Part shown: positions 47,502 through 56,209 of the stretch, piece by piece | Layout: each line of letters starts with the position of its first letter | How positions within the stretch are numbered: position 1 is the first letter of the stretch | Assembly (NCBI RefSeq): GCF_021173085.1 | Contig: NZ_CP076413.1 | Coordinates: forward strand, 62,001-126,000 | Origin: Ralstonia wenshanensis | Lineage (GTDB): Bacteria > Pseudomonadota > Gammaproteobacteria > Burkholderiales > Burkholderiaceae | DNA length: 64,000 nt | Direction of reading: 5' to 3' | Translations under genes and position numbers: made by a program | Notes under the pieces: generated by a model | What the model was told of the DNA's origin: nothing | What the model saw: the letters and a program-made list of their open reading frames with translations, nothing else | The model's database searches: none

Positions 47502-48434
47502 TCAGCGGACCCAGCCGCGCTCGAGCAAGGGCTTGTCCCAAGCCAGCTCGCCGGCGTGGTGGCTGGCAAGGCAATCGATCAGTGCGCACACCTTGACTGC
47601 CTGGCGCTGCGTTGCCGGATACACGGCCGAGAAGTGCAGCGGTGTGAGGTCGTAGTCGGCCAGCACCGGCACGAGGCGGCCCGCAACCAGATCGTCGCTG
47701 ATGACGAGGGTCGGCAGGCACGCAATGCCGGCGCTGGTGAGAGCGTAGTCGCGCAGCAGATGCACGGAGTTGGAGCGCACCTGCTCGGGCAGGTCCATCG
47801 CAGGAAGGGTTTCGCCGTTGCGCGAGAACTCCCAGCGTTTGCGCGTCGGGTAACCGGAGTACAGCGCCAGCGAATGCTGCAGCAGATCGGCCGGTTGCTG
47901 CGGCATGCCGTATTCCTCCACGTACGCGGGTGTGGCGCAGAACATGCGCCGCAGCGGAAACAGGCGCCGCTCGATCAGCGAATCGTTGATGGGCGGGAAG
48001 ATCTGGAACACCACGTCGAACCCCTCGGCAATCGGGTCGACCACGCTGTCGTCCACCACCACGTCGAGCTGGATATCGGGGTACTGCGCACCGAACCTCG
48101 CCAGCGGCTCGGCAAAATGGCTGAGCGCGTAACCCGGCAGCATGCGGATGCGCAATTTGCCGGCGGGCGTGGCGCGCAGGCCGCGCATCTGGTCGGTGAG
48201 GTCCGTCAGCATGCAGACGGCTTCGGCGCATTGCTTGTAGTAGGTCTCGCCCACTTCGGACAAGCGCACGTGCCGCGTGCTGCGGTGAAACAGCGGCGCT
48301 TCAATAAAGCGCTCCAGTTGCTGCACGCGGTTGGTGACCACCGAGTTGGTCACGCCCAACTGGCGGGCGGCCTCGGCAAAGCTGCGCGTTTCCGCCACGC
48401 GCACGAAGGCTTCAATACTGAGAAAACGGTCCAT
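47502..48434 (-). CDS. LysR-family regulator
   Basis: A 310-residue LysR-type regulator. The helix-turn-helix is at residues about 3-62 (FLSIEAFVRVAETRSFAEAARQLGVTNSVVTNRVQQLERFIEAPLFHRSTRHVRL), followed by the substrate-binding domain. It is upstream of and co-directional with the six-gene YcaC-to-DUF1275 run, its probable target, and divergent from the hydroxyacyl-CoA dehydrogenase gene. Confidence 0.85.
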   Translation of the reverse strand: MDRFLSIEAFVRVAETRSFAEAARQLGVTNSVVTNRVQQLERFIEAPLFHRSTRHVRLSEVGETYYKQCAEAVCMLTDLTDQMRGLRATPAGKLRIRMLPGYALSHFAEPLARFGAQYPDIQLDVVVDDSVVDPIAEGFDVVFQIFPPINDSLIERRLFPLRRMFCATPAYVEEYGMPQQPADLLQHSLALYSGYPTRKRWEFSRNGETLPAMDLPEQVRSNSVHLLRDYALTSAGIACLPTLVISDDLVAGRLVPVLADYDLTPLHFSAVYPATQRQAVKVCALIDCLASHHAGELAWDKPLLERGWVR

Positions 48435-48610
48435 TTCCAGCGTCCTTGCGCCTGAGAGGAAAGAGCGGCGCGACGCCGGCCATCATACGGCGATCCGGTG
48501 GAATGTGACGCGAGCGTTGGCAAGGCTTTTCTGCGCATCGTCGCGTCGTTTATCCTTTGCAATCTGTTTCATTTCCATCTCTCATTCCAATACCAAGCGA
48601 GGATCAGTTC

Positions 48611-49465
48611 ATGGCAATTCAAGTCGTCGGCATCGTCGGTGCCGGAACAATGGGCAACGGCATTGCGCAAGCGTGCGCCGTCGTCGGGCTGGATGTGGTG
48701 ATGGTGGACATCAGCGATGCCGCCGTGCAGAAAGGCATTGCCACCGTGGCAGGTAGCCTGGATCGCCTCATCAAGAAAGAAAAGCTGACCGAAGCCGACA
48801 AGGCCGCCGCGCTCGCCCGCATTCAGGGCTCGACGTCGTACGACGACCTCAAGCGCGCCGACCTCGTCATCGAGGCTGCCACCGAGAACTTCGACCTGAA
48901 GGTGAAGATCCTCAAGCAGCTCGAGGCTGCCGCAGCGCCGCACGCGATCGTGGCGTCGAACACCTCGTCGATCTCGATCACCAAGCTGGCTGCCGTGCTG
49001 CAAGACGCGAGCCGCTTCATCGGCATGCACTTCTTCAACCCGGTGCCGATGATGGCGTTGGTGGAAGTCATCCGCGGCCTGCAGACGAGCGATGCCACGC
49101 ATGCGGCGGTGGAAGCGCTGGCCAAGCAACTGGGCAAGACGCCGATCACGGTCAAGAACAGCCCGGGCTTTGTCGTCAACCGCATCCTGTGCCCGATGAT
49201 CAACGAGGCGTTCTGCGTGCTGGGCGAGGGCCTGGCCTCGCCGGAGGAAATCGACGAAGGCATGAAGCTCGGCTGCAACCACCCGATCGGGCCGCTGGCG
49301 CTGGCCGACATGATCGGCCTGGACACCATGCTCGCCGTGATGGAAGTGCTGTACACCGAGTTTGCCGACCCGAAATACCGCCCGGCCATGCTGATGCGCG
49401 AAATGGTGGCTGCCGGCTACCTGGGCCGCAAGACCGGCCGCGGCGTGTACGACTATCGGAAGTAA
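48611..49465 (+). CDS. 3-hydroxybutyryl-CoA dehydrogenase
   Basis: A 284-residue NAD(P)-dependent dehydrogenase of the Hbd/PaaH family. The Rossmann motif is VGIVGAGTMGNGIAQACAVVGLDVVMVD. The catalytic region has SNTSSISITKLA and RFIGMHFFNPVPMMALVEVI with the catalytic His. The C-terminal helical domain has NSPGFVVNRILCPMINEA. It oxidises (S)-3-hydroxybutyryl-CoA or runs in reverse. Start 48611 is chosen because the extension to 48557 has no homology. Confidence 0.92.
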   Translation: MAIQVVGIVGAGTMGNGIAQACAVVGLDVVMVDISDAAVQKGIATVAGSLDRLIKKEKLTEADKAAALARIQGSTSYDDLKRADLVIEAATENFDLKVKILKQLEAAAAPHAIVASNTSSISITKLAAVLQDASRFIGMHFFNPVPMMALVEVIRGLQTSDATHAAVEALAKQLGKTPITVKNSPGFVVNRILCPMINEAFCVLGEGLASPEEIDEGMKLGCNHPIGPLALADMIGLDTMLAVMEVLYTEFADPKYRPAMLMREMVAAGYLGRKTGRGVYDYRK

Positions 49466-49610
49466 GCCCCTGACGTTCGCGCTGTCCGCCAACTGTCAGG
49501 CCGGATTCGCGCAAAGTGTCTGGAAGTGTGCATGGAGACAGTGTGGTGGTGCGTTGATGATGACGCATCGCCACACCGTTTTTTTCTTCTCCAACACTTC
49601 GGACGCCACC

Positions 49611-50468
49611 ATGTCGCGCTACGCCTTCCGCCTGCTCAACGTCTTTGCCGAATCCACGTTCGGCGGCAACCAGCTCGCCGTCTTCGAAGACGGACGGGGC
49701 CTGGACGACGCCACCATGCAGGCCATCGGACGCCAGTTCAACCTGTCCGAGATCACGTTCATTTTTCCCGACGACACGGATGGCGCCACGGCGCGTTTCC
49801 GCATCTTCACGCCCGATTACGAGATGCCGTTTGCCGGCCACCCGTCGCTGGGCACCGCGCAAGTGGTGCGCGAGCTGTATGGCCCGGGCAATGAACTGAC
49901 GCTGCGTTGCCAGTCGGGCATCGTGTCATTGACGGCGCAGGACGAGGGGTGGTCGCTGGTGCCGCCGCGCTCCGGCGCGCTGAATACGCGCGAAGCCGAT
50001 CCGGCCATCGCCCAGATGCTCGGGTTGGACGCCGATGCGCTGGCGGGGCCGCCGCTGTGGGTTGATGCAGGGATCGAGCAACTGATGGTGCCGGTCAAGA
50101 CGCGCGCGCATGTGGAGCGCGCCCGGCCCGATCCGTCCGCCTTCGATGCGTGGCCGCGCAGCCGCAACGACGGGCGCAACGCGTACGTCTTCACCATGCC
50201 GGCGCCTGGTAGCAACGATCCGGTGGTCTCGCGTTTCTTCTTCGAATACGGCACCGGCCTGTGGGAAGACCCGGGCACCGGCTCGGCGTGTGCCAACCTG
50301 GGCGGCTGGCTGCGGTCGACCGGCCATGCTTTGCCGGCCAGCTACCGCATCGAGCAGGGCGCTGCAGTGGGGCGACCCTGCCACCTCACGCTGCGTGTGG
50401 ATGCCGACGGCACGATCCACGTGGGTGGCCGCGTGATCGAAATCGGCCGCGGCACGTTGACGATTTAA
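49611..50468 (+). CDS. PhzF-family isomerase
   Basis: A 285-residue PhzF/DapF-fold protein. FAESTFGGNQLAVFED and FNLSEITFIFP (Glu47 in the position of the PhzF catalytic Glu) mark the active site; EMPFAGHPSLGTA and DPGTGSACANLGGWL are the other family blocks. No other phenazine genes are nearby, so it is one of the widespread housekeeping-type PhzF proteins. Its last 4 bp overlap the convergent GNAT gene. Confidence 0.85.
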   Translation: MSRYAFRLLNVFAESTFGGNQLAVFEDGRGLDDATMQAIGRQFNLSEITFIFPDDTDGATARFRIFTPDYEMPFAGHPSLGTAQVVRELYGPGNELTLRCQSGIVSLTAQDEGWSLVPPRSGALNTREADPAIAQMLGLDADALAGPPLWVDAGIEQLMVPVKTRAHVERARPDPSAFDAWPRSRNDGRNAYVFTMPAPGSNDPVVSRFFFEYGTGLWEDPGTGSACANLGGWLRSTGHALPASYRIEQGAAVGRPCHLTLRVDADGTIHVGGRVIEIGRGTLTI

Positions 50469-51004
50469 TCTGCGGCGCCCAACTGCTTGCAGAAGAACGT
50501 CGTCCCGCAGAACGCGCCGTCGGGCATCAGCGCGTAGTTGGGCACCACGCCCACGCGCTGCCAGTCGGCGCGTGCGTATAGCCGTTCGGCATCGCCGCCC
50601 GTCACCGTGTCGAGCACGAGCACCGTCTTGCCTTCGGCGCGCGCTTCGTCTTCGATGGCCGCCATCAACCGCTGCGCCAGGCCTTGCCGACGGGCGCGGC
50701 GGTGTACGAGCATCTTGGCGACGTCGGCGCGGTGCGGCTGGTTTTCCGGCTGCGCCAACACCAACTGCACGGTGCCGAGGATGGCGCCGGCCGCATCTTC
50801 GGCAATCAGCAGCGCGCGCTCGCCCTTCGCCACGCCGGCGGCCACCCCGCGCCAGAATGCCCGCGCCTTGTCTTGCGACAGCGGCGCCATGAAGCTGACG
50901 GACGCGCCGCCTGCCACGCAATCGATCAGCACATCGGCCAGCGCATCCACACACGCGCTTGCCTCGTTGGCGCCCACGCGCCGAATGGTCAGGGTGTCGG
51001 TCAT
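50465..51004 (-). CDS. GNAT-family N-acetyltransferase
   Basis: A 179-residue GNAT acetyltransferase. The acetyl-CoA pyrophosphate loop is in MLVHRRARRQGLAQRLM and the C-terminal ARADWQRVGVVPNYALMPDG is typical of the group beside XRE-cupin regulators. It overlaps the regulator stop by 1 nt, so the two are coupled. Substrate unknown. Confidence 0.83.
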   Translation of the reverse strand: MTDTLTIRRVGANEASACVDALADVLIDCVAGGASVSFMAPLSQDKARAFWRGVAAGVAKGERALLIAEDAAGAILGTVQLVLAQPENQPHRADVAKMLVHRRARRQGLAQRLMAAIEDEARAEGKTVLVLDTVTGGDAERLYARADWQRVGVVPNYALMPDGAFCGTTFFCKQLGAAD

Positions 51005-51588
51005 CAGGGCCTCCAGTGGGCAGCGGATACGGTTGTCAGCGCGACGAGGTAGCGGGCCGGCCGCCGCGTGGGGTTGTGATAGACGATCGGACAGTCCAGC
51101 CGCATGGTCAGGCAATCGCCGGCATTGAGGCGCCAGTGTGTGTTGCCCACGGTCATTTCCATCGTGCCTTCGATGATCCACACCTGCTGGTGGATTTCGG
51201 CGTCGCGCGCGCCGGTGTCGTAGGCCACGCGCTCGCCCGGGGGAAAGTGCACCTCGACGAGCTGCAAGGGCGAACGCGCCGCCGGCGACAGGTTGCGGCG
51301 CACGTAACCGGAGGCGGGGTCGGTCCACTCCGGCTGCTCCGCCGCGCGTGATACCGGCGAAGGCTCGACGGCGGGCGCTGCACTGTCCTCGAACAGCGAG
51401 GCAAGCGTCACGCCCAGCGCGGAACTGAGCCGATCGAGCACCGCTGCGGTCGGGCTGCTCTGGCCGCGTTCGATCAGGGAGATGGCCGAACGGCTGACCT
51501 GGCTGCGTTCTGCCAGCGCCTCGAGCGAGAGGCCCTGGGCGTCGCGCAGTTCGCGCAGGCGCTGGGCGATACGTTGGTGGATGTCCAT
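51004..51588 (-). CDS. XRE-cupin transcriptional regulator
   Basis: A 194-residue regulator: N-terminal HTH_3 (IAQRLRELRDAQGLSLEALAERSQVSRSAISLIERGQSSPTAAVLDRLSSALG, residues about 6-60) and a C-terminal cupin domain (VHFPPGERVAYDTGARDAEIHQQVWIIEGTMEMTVGNTHWRLNAGDCLTM). Related XRE-cupin proteins control metabolic or acetyltransferase genes. It is coupled to the GNAT gene and preceded by a large AT-rich dyad that is probably its own operator. Confidence 0.85.
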   Translation of the reverse strand: MDIHQRIAQRLRELRDAQGLSLEALAERSQVSRSAISLIERGQSSPTAAVLDRLSSALGVTLASLFEDSAAPAVEPSPVSRAAEQPEWTDPASGYVRRNLSPAARSPLQLVEVHFPPGERVAYDTGARDAEIHQQVWIIEGTMEMTVGNTHWRLNAGDCLTMRLDCPIVYHNPTRRPARYLVALTTVSAAHWRP

Positions 51589-51593
51589 GTGAT

Positions 51594-51626
51594 CCAGTTT
51601 AATAGAAATTTTATCTAGAAAACTGG
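51594..51626. promoter_or_regulatory. 33-bp nested dyad upstream of the XRE-cupin gene
   Basis: Outer arms CCAGTTT (51594-51600) and AAACTGG (51620-51626) and inner arms TAGA (51603-51606) and TCTA (51614-51617) share one centre at 51610; 12 of 16 mirrored positions pair. It is AT-rich in GC-rich surroundings and ends 6 bp from the regulator ATG, so autoregulation is likely. Confidence 0.6.
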
Positions 51627-51634
51627 AATATGCG

Positions 51635-51667
51635 GCACGACCCTAGTGACCCCGCTCTGGGTCGTGC
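51635..51667. other. Inverted repeat beside the XRE operator
   Basis: Perfect 9-bp arms GCACGACCC and GGGTCGTGC separated by 15 bp. It could be a second regulator site or a terminator stem without T-run. Confidence 0.45.
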
Positions 51668-51705
51668 GTTGCCCAGACGGCGGGAGCCATCGCGGTGGCG
51701 AGAGC

Positions 51706-51789
51706 GAGGAGAACGCCCCAGCCGCGTTCATCGGCCTGCTCGAAGGACGCAACTTCGGCAAGCTCGTGGTGCGGGTGGCCGAGGCCTGA
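51706..51789 (+). pseudogene. Remnant 3' end of a NADP-dependent oxidoreductase gene
   Basis: About 28 codons ending in TGA 51787-51789 read ENAPAAFIGLLEGRNFGKLV then VRVAEA. This matches the C-terminus of the CurA/YncB-type medium-chain NADP-dependent oxidoreductases. The preceding 40 codons carry no oxidoreductase sequence and no start, so this is the stump of a deleted gene. Such oxidoreductase genes often neighbour XRE-cupin or GNAT genes. Confidence 0.6.
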
Positions 51790-51816
51790 TTACGCGCTCG
51801 GCCGCTATTACCGGGG

Positions 51817-53292
51817 CTATTGGATGGCTGTGTCCCGCCGCTGCAGGGCAGGCGGCAGCCACGATGCGTCGAGTGCCGCTTCCTTGGGCCAGGTCAGCTG
51901 CATGCGCAGCAGGAACGGGCCGGTGGGCGGTGGCAGCCAATTGTTGCGCATGCCGTTGGGCGGAGCCCGCTGGATCAGGATGTCGAGCGAGCCATCGCGG
52001 TTCAGGCGCGGGCGATCTGCTTCGCTCAGCACGCTGCGCAGGCCCCGGCGTTCGGACGCATGGCGGGGCTGCCCGACAGTCGACAGGGCGGCGACAGCCC
52101 AGCCGGCATTTTCGGGCGGGAGCTGGTTGCGCTCGAAATGCAGTACGTAGCGGTGCGTGCTGTCCAGCGCCATGCCGTTGGCGTCGGTCGTGGCGGTGGC
52201 GATAAGCATGTCCTGCGGCAGGTCGGTGCCGCCACCGTTCCACGCCACGATGGCACGCTGGGCGTAATCCAGCCCGTAGGCGCCGACCATGCGCGGGATG
52301 AACCAGCCGTTCTGCGTGACGGGCGGCTGCTTGACGGCGAGCGCCAGCGTCTCGCGTGCGGCTGCCACGCCGGCGTCCATCACCTTCAGGTTGGCGGCGC
52401 TTACAGCTTTGGCGTCGAACGGCGCACCGGGCACGATGCCCAGATCACGCAACGATTGCAGCATCGTCGAATCGGCCGCGTGCGGCGGATTGTCCTTCAG
52501 CAGCTCGGCAAAGCGCGTGAAGTAGCTATTGGCGTCCAGCGCGGTGACGCGGCGGCGCGCGGCATCCAGGCTGACGTCGAGGTCGGTGGCCTTGTCCGCG
52601 TTCACCTTTGCCCCGGCTTCGGCCTCGCGCGGGGTGGTCTTGCCGAAGGCCTCCAGCGGGGTGATGCGGTAGCGGTCCTGTATGCGGCGTGCGGCGCTCA
52701 GGTCGCGCGGTCCGGCCACCGGCGTCCGTGCCACCACCCAGACGAGGCTGGTCGGCGCGGCAATCTGCTTGACGCCCGTGGGCAGCGTGCCGTCCCAACC
52801 CGGCGGCGTGATGGCGTAGTGCGCGGCACGCGCCCCGGTGGTGCGGTTGCCGAGCGATTCGAACACGTCGTTCCACCCGTCGTGCAGTGCCACCCAGACG
52901 TGCCGGCGCCCGGCGTCGGGCAGGCTCAGGACGACCGGGCCGTTACGCAAATCGACGAACGCGCTGCTCGCGAGCACGTCTACGCGGGCGCGCACGCCGG
53001 TCGGCAGGGTTTCGTCTTCCAGCGTGCGCTGATGCATGAACGTGCCGGCAGGCGCCAGCGCAGACGTCGTCTGCAGCAGCGCGTCGGTCATCATCAACGG
53101 AAACGCGTAGACATAGGCCGAGCGCACGAGCGCTTCGTTCGGTTGCGGCAGACGTTGTTCGATCGGTGCCGTGGTCGCGGCGTTTTGGGTGGAGCAGCCG
53201 GTCAGGCCCAGGGTAAGCGCCGAGGCCGCCACGCTCAGCGCCACAGCCGCCAGCTTGGTAAGCGGGCGCGCGGGCGCAGGGCAGTGCGTCAT
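51817..53292 (-). CDS. DUF1254/DUF1214 lipoprotein
   Basis: A 491-residue exported lipoprotein. The signal peptide ends LGLTGC (Cys near residue 33). A DUF1254 domain follows (NEALVRSAYVYAFPLMMTDALLQ, VDVLASSAFVDLRNGPVVLSLPDAGRRHVWVALHDGWNDVFESLG) and a C-terminal DUF1214 domain (AYGLDYAQRAIVAWNGGGTDLPQD, NGSLDI-type end with NNWLPPPTGPFLLRMQLTWPKEAAL). The family is widespread and uncharacterised. Start 53292 follows AAAAGGAGAA. Confidence 0.85.
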   Translation of the reverse strand: MTHCPAPARPLTKLAAVALSVAASALTLGLTGCSTQNAATTAPIEQRLPQPNEALVRSAYVYAFPLMMTDALLQTTSALAPAGTFMHQRTLEDETLPTGVRARVDVLASSAFVDLRNGPVVLSLPDAGRRHVWVALHDGWNDVFESLGNRTTGARAAHYAITPPGWDGTLPTGVKQIAAPTSLVWVVARTPVAGPRDLSAARRIQDRYRITPLEAFGKTTPREAEAGAKVNADKATDLDVSLDAARRRVTALDANSYFTRFAELLKDNPPHAADSTMLQSLRDLGIVPGAPFDAKAVSAANLKVMDAGVAAARETLALAVKQPPVTQNGWFIPRMVGAYGLDYAQRAIVAWNGGGTDLPQDMLIATATTDANGMALDSTHRYVLHFERNQLPPENAGWAVAALSTVGQPRHASERRGLRSVLSEADRPRLNRDGSLDILIQRAPPNGMRNNWLPPPTGPFLLRMQLTWPKEAALDASWLPPALQRRDTAIQ

Positions 53293-53503
53293 CTTGTTCT
53301 CCTTTTGTCGTCGGTGCGCGCAACAGGAAAGCAGACGCCTGTCGAACATCCCCCCAAGGATGCTTGCGCATACGGTTGCGCGGTGGCCGATCCCGCAGCC
53401 CCACGCATATCGTGTCTTGAATCTTTGGAATGTAGAAGCGCCGCCAGCGCAAGTCAATTCAAGTGCGGTGGGGCACGCACGCATGGCTGGGCGCAGGCGG
53501 TTT

Positions 53504-54487
53504 CTAGAGGCGCAGGTGCAGCGCGAGGCGCAACTTTGCCGCGTCGTATTCGGCCTTCAGGCGCGCCACGATTTCGGCGGCGGGCGGCAGATCGGCGATC
53601 TGCCCGACACCCTGACCTGCGCCCCAGATGTCTTTCCAGGCTTTGGCGCGCGAGCTGCCGTCGCCAAAGTTCATCTTCGATTTGTCGGCCTCCGGCAGGG
53701 CGGCCGGGTCCAGGCCCGCCAGTTCAATGCTCTCGCGGATGTAGTTGCCGTGCACGCCGGTAAAAAGGTTGGTGTAGACGATGTCCGATGCAGCCGCGCG
53801 CAAAATGGCTTGCTTGTAGCTTTCCGCCGCGTGGGCCTCCTGGCTGGCGATGAAGCGCGTGCCGATATAGGCGAGGTCGGCGCCCATGGCCTGCGCGGCC
53901 AGGATGGCATCGCCCGTGGCAATGGCGCCCGACAGCGCGATCGGTCCGTCGAAGATGCGCCGCACCTCGCCCACCAGCGCAAAGGGCGACAGCGTGCCGG
54001 CATGCCCGCCCGCACCCGCGGCCACCAGGATCAGCCCGTCGACGCCGGCTTCCAGTGCCTTTTCGGCATGGCGCAGGTTGATCACATCGTGCAGGACGAT
54101 GCCGCCATAGCTATGCACGGCATCCAGGATCTCCTTGACCGGCGCGCGCAACGAGGTGATGAAGATCGGCACCTTGTGCTTGACGCACGTGGCCACGTCC
54201 TGCTCCAGCCGCGCGTTTGAGTGGTGCACGATCTGATTGACGGCGATCGGTCCGACCACCTCGTGCGGATGCGCCGTGCGGTATGCCGCCAGTTCCTCGT
54301 TCATCTGCGTGAGCCAGTCGTCCAGCACTTCGGCCGGGCGCGCATTGAGCGCAGGAAACGCCCCCACGATGCCGGCCTTGCATTGCGCCAGCACCAGTTC
54401 CGGATAGCTGACGATGAACATCGGCGAACCGATCACGGGCAGCGTCAGGTGCTGCAGCGCGGGCGGCAGGTGCTTGGCGGCGGGCAT
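53504..54487 (-). CDS. Nitronate monooxygenase family flavoprotein
   Basis: A 327-residue FMN-dependent TIM-barrel of the NMO/2-nitropropane dioxygenase family. TLPVIGSPMFIVSYPELVLAQCKAGIVGAFPALNAR opens the barrel. The FMN phosphate region is DGLILVAAGAGGHAGTLSPFALV, with IALSGAIATGDAILAAQAMGADLAYIGTRFIASQEA. Members oxidise alkyl nitronates such as propionate-3-nitronate; enoyl reductase relatives exist. Start 54487 lacks a strong ribosome site but fits the family. Confidence 0.87.
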   Translation of the reverse strand: MPAAKHLPPALQHLTLPVIGSPMFIVSYPELVLAQCKAGIVGAFPALNARPAEVLDDWLTQMNEELAAYRTAHPHEVVGPIAVNQIVHHSNARLEQDVATCVKHKVPIFITSLRAPVKEILDAVHSYGGIVLHDVINLRHAEKALEAGVDGLILVAAGAGGHAGTLSPFALVGEVRRIFDGPIALSGAIATGDAILAAQAMGADLAYIGTRFIASQEAHAAESYKQAILRAAASDIVYTNLFTGVHGNYIRESIELAGLDPAALPEADKSKMNFGDGSSRAKAWKDIWGAGQGVGQIADLPPAAEIVARLKAEYDAAKLRLALHLRL

Positions 54488-54587
54488 GGCGTCTCCTGGT
54501 TTGGCAAACCGGCACAACAGGTCAGAACATGTCGTTTGATTATAGGAACGATCCCGCACCCCGCCGTGGGCGGTCACCGCACAGGGC

Positions 54588-55136
54588 TCAGACGTGGGCG
54601 TGCTGCGCCAGCAGTTCGATGAAGGTGCGGTTGAAGGCGGGCAGGTCATCGGGTTTGCGGCTGCTGACCCAGTTGCGGTCGGCCACCACTTCGCGGTCCA
54701 CCCACATGCCGCCGGCATTGCGAATGTCGTCCTGCAGCGTCGGCCAGCTCGTCAGCGTGCGCCCGCGCACCAGGCCCGCAGACACCAACAGCCACGGCCC
54801 GTGGCAGATCACGGCGATCGGCTTTTGCGCGCGCTCGAACGCTTTCACGAAGGCCTGTGCGGCCGGCACGACGCGCAACGCATCAGCGTTGAAGACGCCG
54901 CCCGGCAGCACTAGGCCATCGAAGTCGTCGGCCTTGGCCTGGTCCAGCGTCAGGTCCACCTTGAAGGTATCGCCCTTGTCGGCGTGGTGCAGGCCGGTCA
55001 CGCTGGGGCCTTTCGGCGCGACGATGCTGACGTTGGCACCGGCGTCTTCCAGCGCCTGCTTGGGGCTGGCCAGCTCGGCCTGCTCGAACAAATCGTCGAC
55101 GAGGATGGCGATGCGCAAGTCTTGCAATGGGGTCAT
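54588..55136 (-). CDS. DJ-1/PfpI-family protein (YhbO-like)
   Basis: A 182-residue PfpI-type protein. The reactive cysteine is Cys111 in AVICHGPWLL with the adjacent His, and LVLPGGVFNADALR is the family block. Close relatives (PfpI, YhbO) protect against oxidative, thermal and carbonyl stress; peptidase or deglycase activities have been proposed. Monocistronic with a GGAG-type site. Confidence 0.88.
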   Translation of the reverse strand: MTPLQDLRIAILVDDLFEQAELASPKQALEDAGANVSIVAPKGPSVTGLHHADKGDTFKVDLTLDQAKADDFDGLVLPGGVFNADALRVVPAAQAFVKAFERAQKPIAVICHGPWLLVSAGLVRGRTLTSWPTLQDDIRNAGGMWVDREVVADRNWVSSRKPDDLPAFNRTFIELLAQHAHV

Positions 55137-55273
55137 GGCGAACTCCTTATCAGGGGAAAGCGAAAGAAGGGAACGGCAGTGGACGGTGCCGCAACGCGCG
55201 TGCCCGCTCTGCGCTAGCATGCGGAGCATTCGCCACGCATTGCTTCCCCCACGACTGATCACCGGAGACTTGC

Positions 55274-56200
55274 ATGACCACGCCGCTTTCCATCGATGCC
55301 GCCACCGCTGCTGCAGACGCCGCGCTGTTTCCCGGCTTTCGTCCGTTCCGCCAAATGGTCAACGGGGTGGAGATCGCGGGGGTGATCGGCGGCAGCGGTC
55401 CGCCGCTGCTGTTGCTGCATGGCCATCCGCAAAGCCATGTGATCTGGCACAAGGTCGCGCATGAGTTGGCGCACGATTACACCGTCGTTGCGACCGATCT
55501 GCGCGGCTATGGCGCCTCGTCCAAGCCGGCCGGCAGCGCCCGGCACGCGGAATACAGCAAGCGCACCATGGCGCAGGACCAGGTGGAAGTCATGCGCGCA
55601 CTCGGCTTCGGCCGCTTCCGGCTGTGCGCGCATGACCGCGGGGCGCGCGTGGCGCATCGCCTGTGTGTCGATCACCCCTTGCACGTCGAGCGCGCCATGC
55701 TGCTCGACATCGCCCCCACGCTGGCGATGTACGAGCACACTGACATGGCGTTTGCAACTGCTTACTGGCATTGGTTCTTCCTGATCCAGCCCGCGCCGTT
55801 TCCCGAGACGCTCATCAACGCCACGCCCGATTTCTACATCGGCAAGCTGATGGGCCTGCGCCATGCGGGGCTCGAACCGTTCGCCCCGGAAGCAATGGCG
55901 ACCTACGCCGCAGCCATGCGCGAACCCGCCTGCGTGCACGCCATGTGCGAGGACTACCGCGCCGCCGCCACCATCGACCTCGAACATGATCGCGCCGACC
56001 GCGACGCCGGCAAGCGCGTGAGCGTGCCGCTGCGCGTGCTATGGGGCGAGCACGGCGTGATCCAACGCTGCTTCAAGCCGTTGGAGCTGTGGAGTGCCGT
56101 GGCCGAGGACGTGAGCGGCGGCACGGTGCCATGCGGCCACTACGTGCCGGAAGAGGCACCGGAGGCGTTGCTCAAGGAGATGCGGGCGTACTTTGCCTGA
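55274..56200 (+). CDS. Alpha/beta hydrolase of the haloacetate dehalogenase/epoxide hydrolase type
   Basis: A 308-residue alpha/beta hydrolase. LLLLHGHPQSHVIWHKVAHELA is the oxyanion block. The nucleophile is an Asp in AHDRGARVAHRL rather than Ser, as in fluoroacetate dehalogenase and epoxide hydrolases. DLRGYGASSKP and WHWFFLIQPAPFPETLI also match fluoroacetate dehalogenase relatives, and the base His is in CGHYVPEEAPE. Dehalogenase activity is a family-level inference. Confidence 0.83.
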   Translation: MTTPLSIDAATAAADAALFPGFRPFRQMVNGVEIAGVIGGSGPPLLLLHGHPQSHVIWHKVAHELAHDYTVVATDLRGYGASSKPAGSARHAEYSKRTMAQDQVEVMRALGFGRFRLCAHDRGARVAHRLCVDHPLHVERAMLLDIAPTLAMYEHTDMAFATAYWHWFFLIQPAPFPETLINATPDFYIGKLMGLRHAGLEPFAPEAMATYAAAMREPACVHAMCEDYRAAATIDLEHDRADRDAGKRVSVPLRVLWGEHGVIQRCFKPLELWSAVAEDVSGGTVPCGHYVPEEAPEALLKEMRAYFA

Positions 56201-56209
56201 GGCGGGCGT

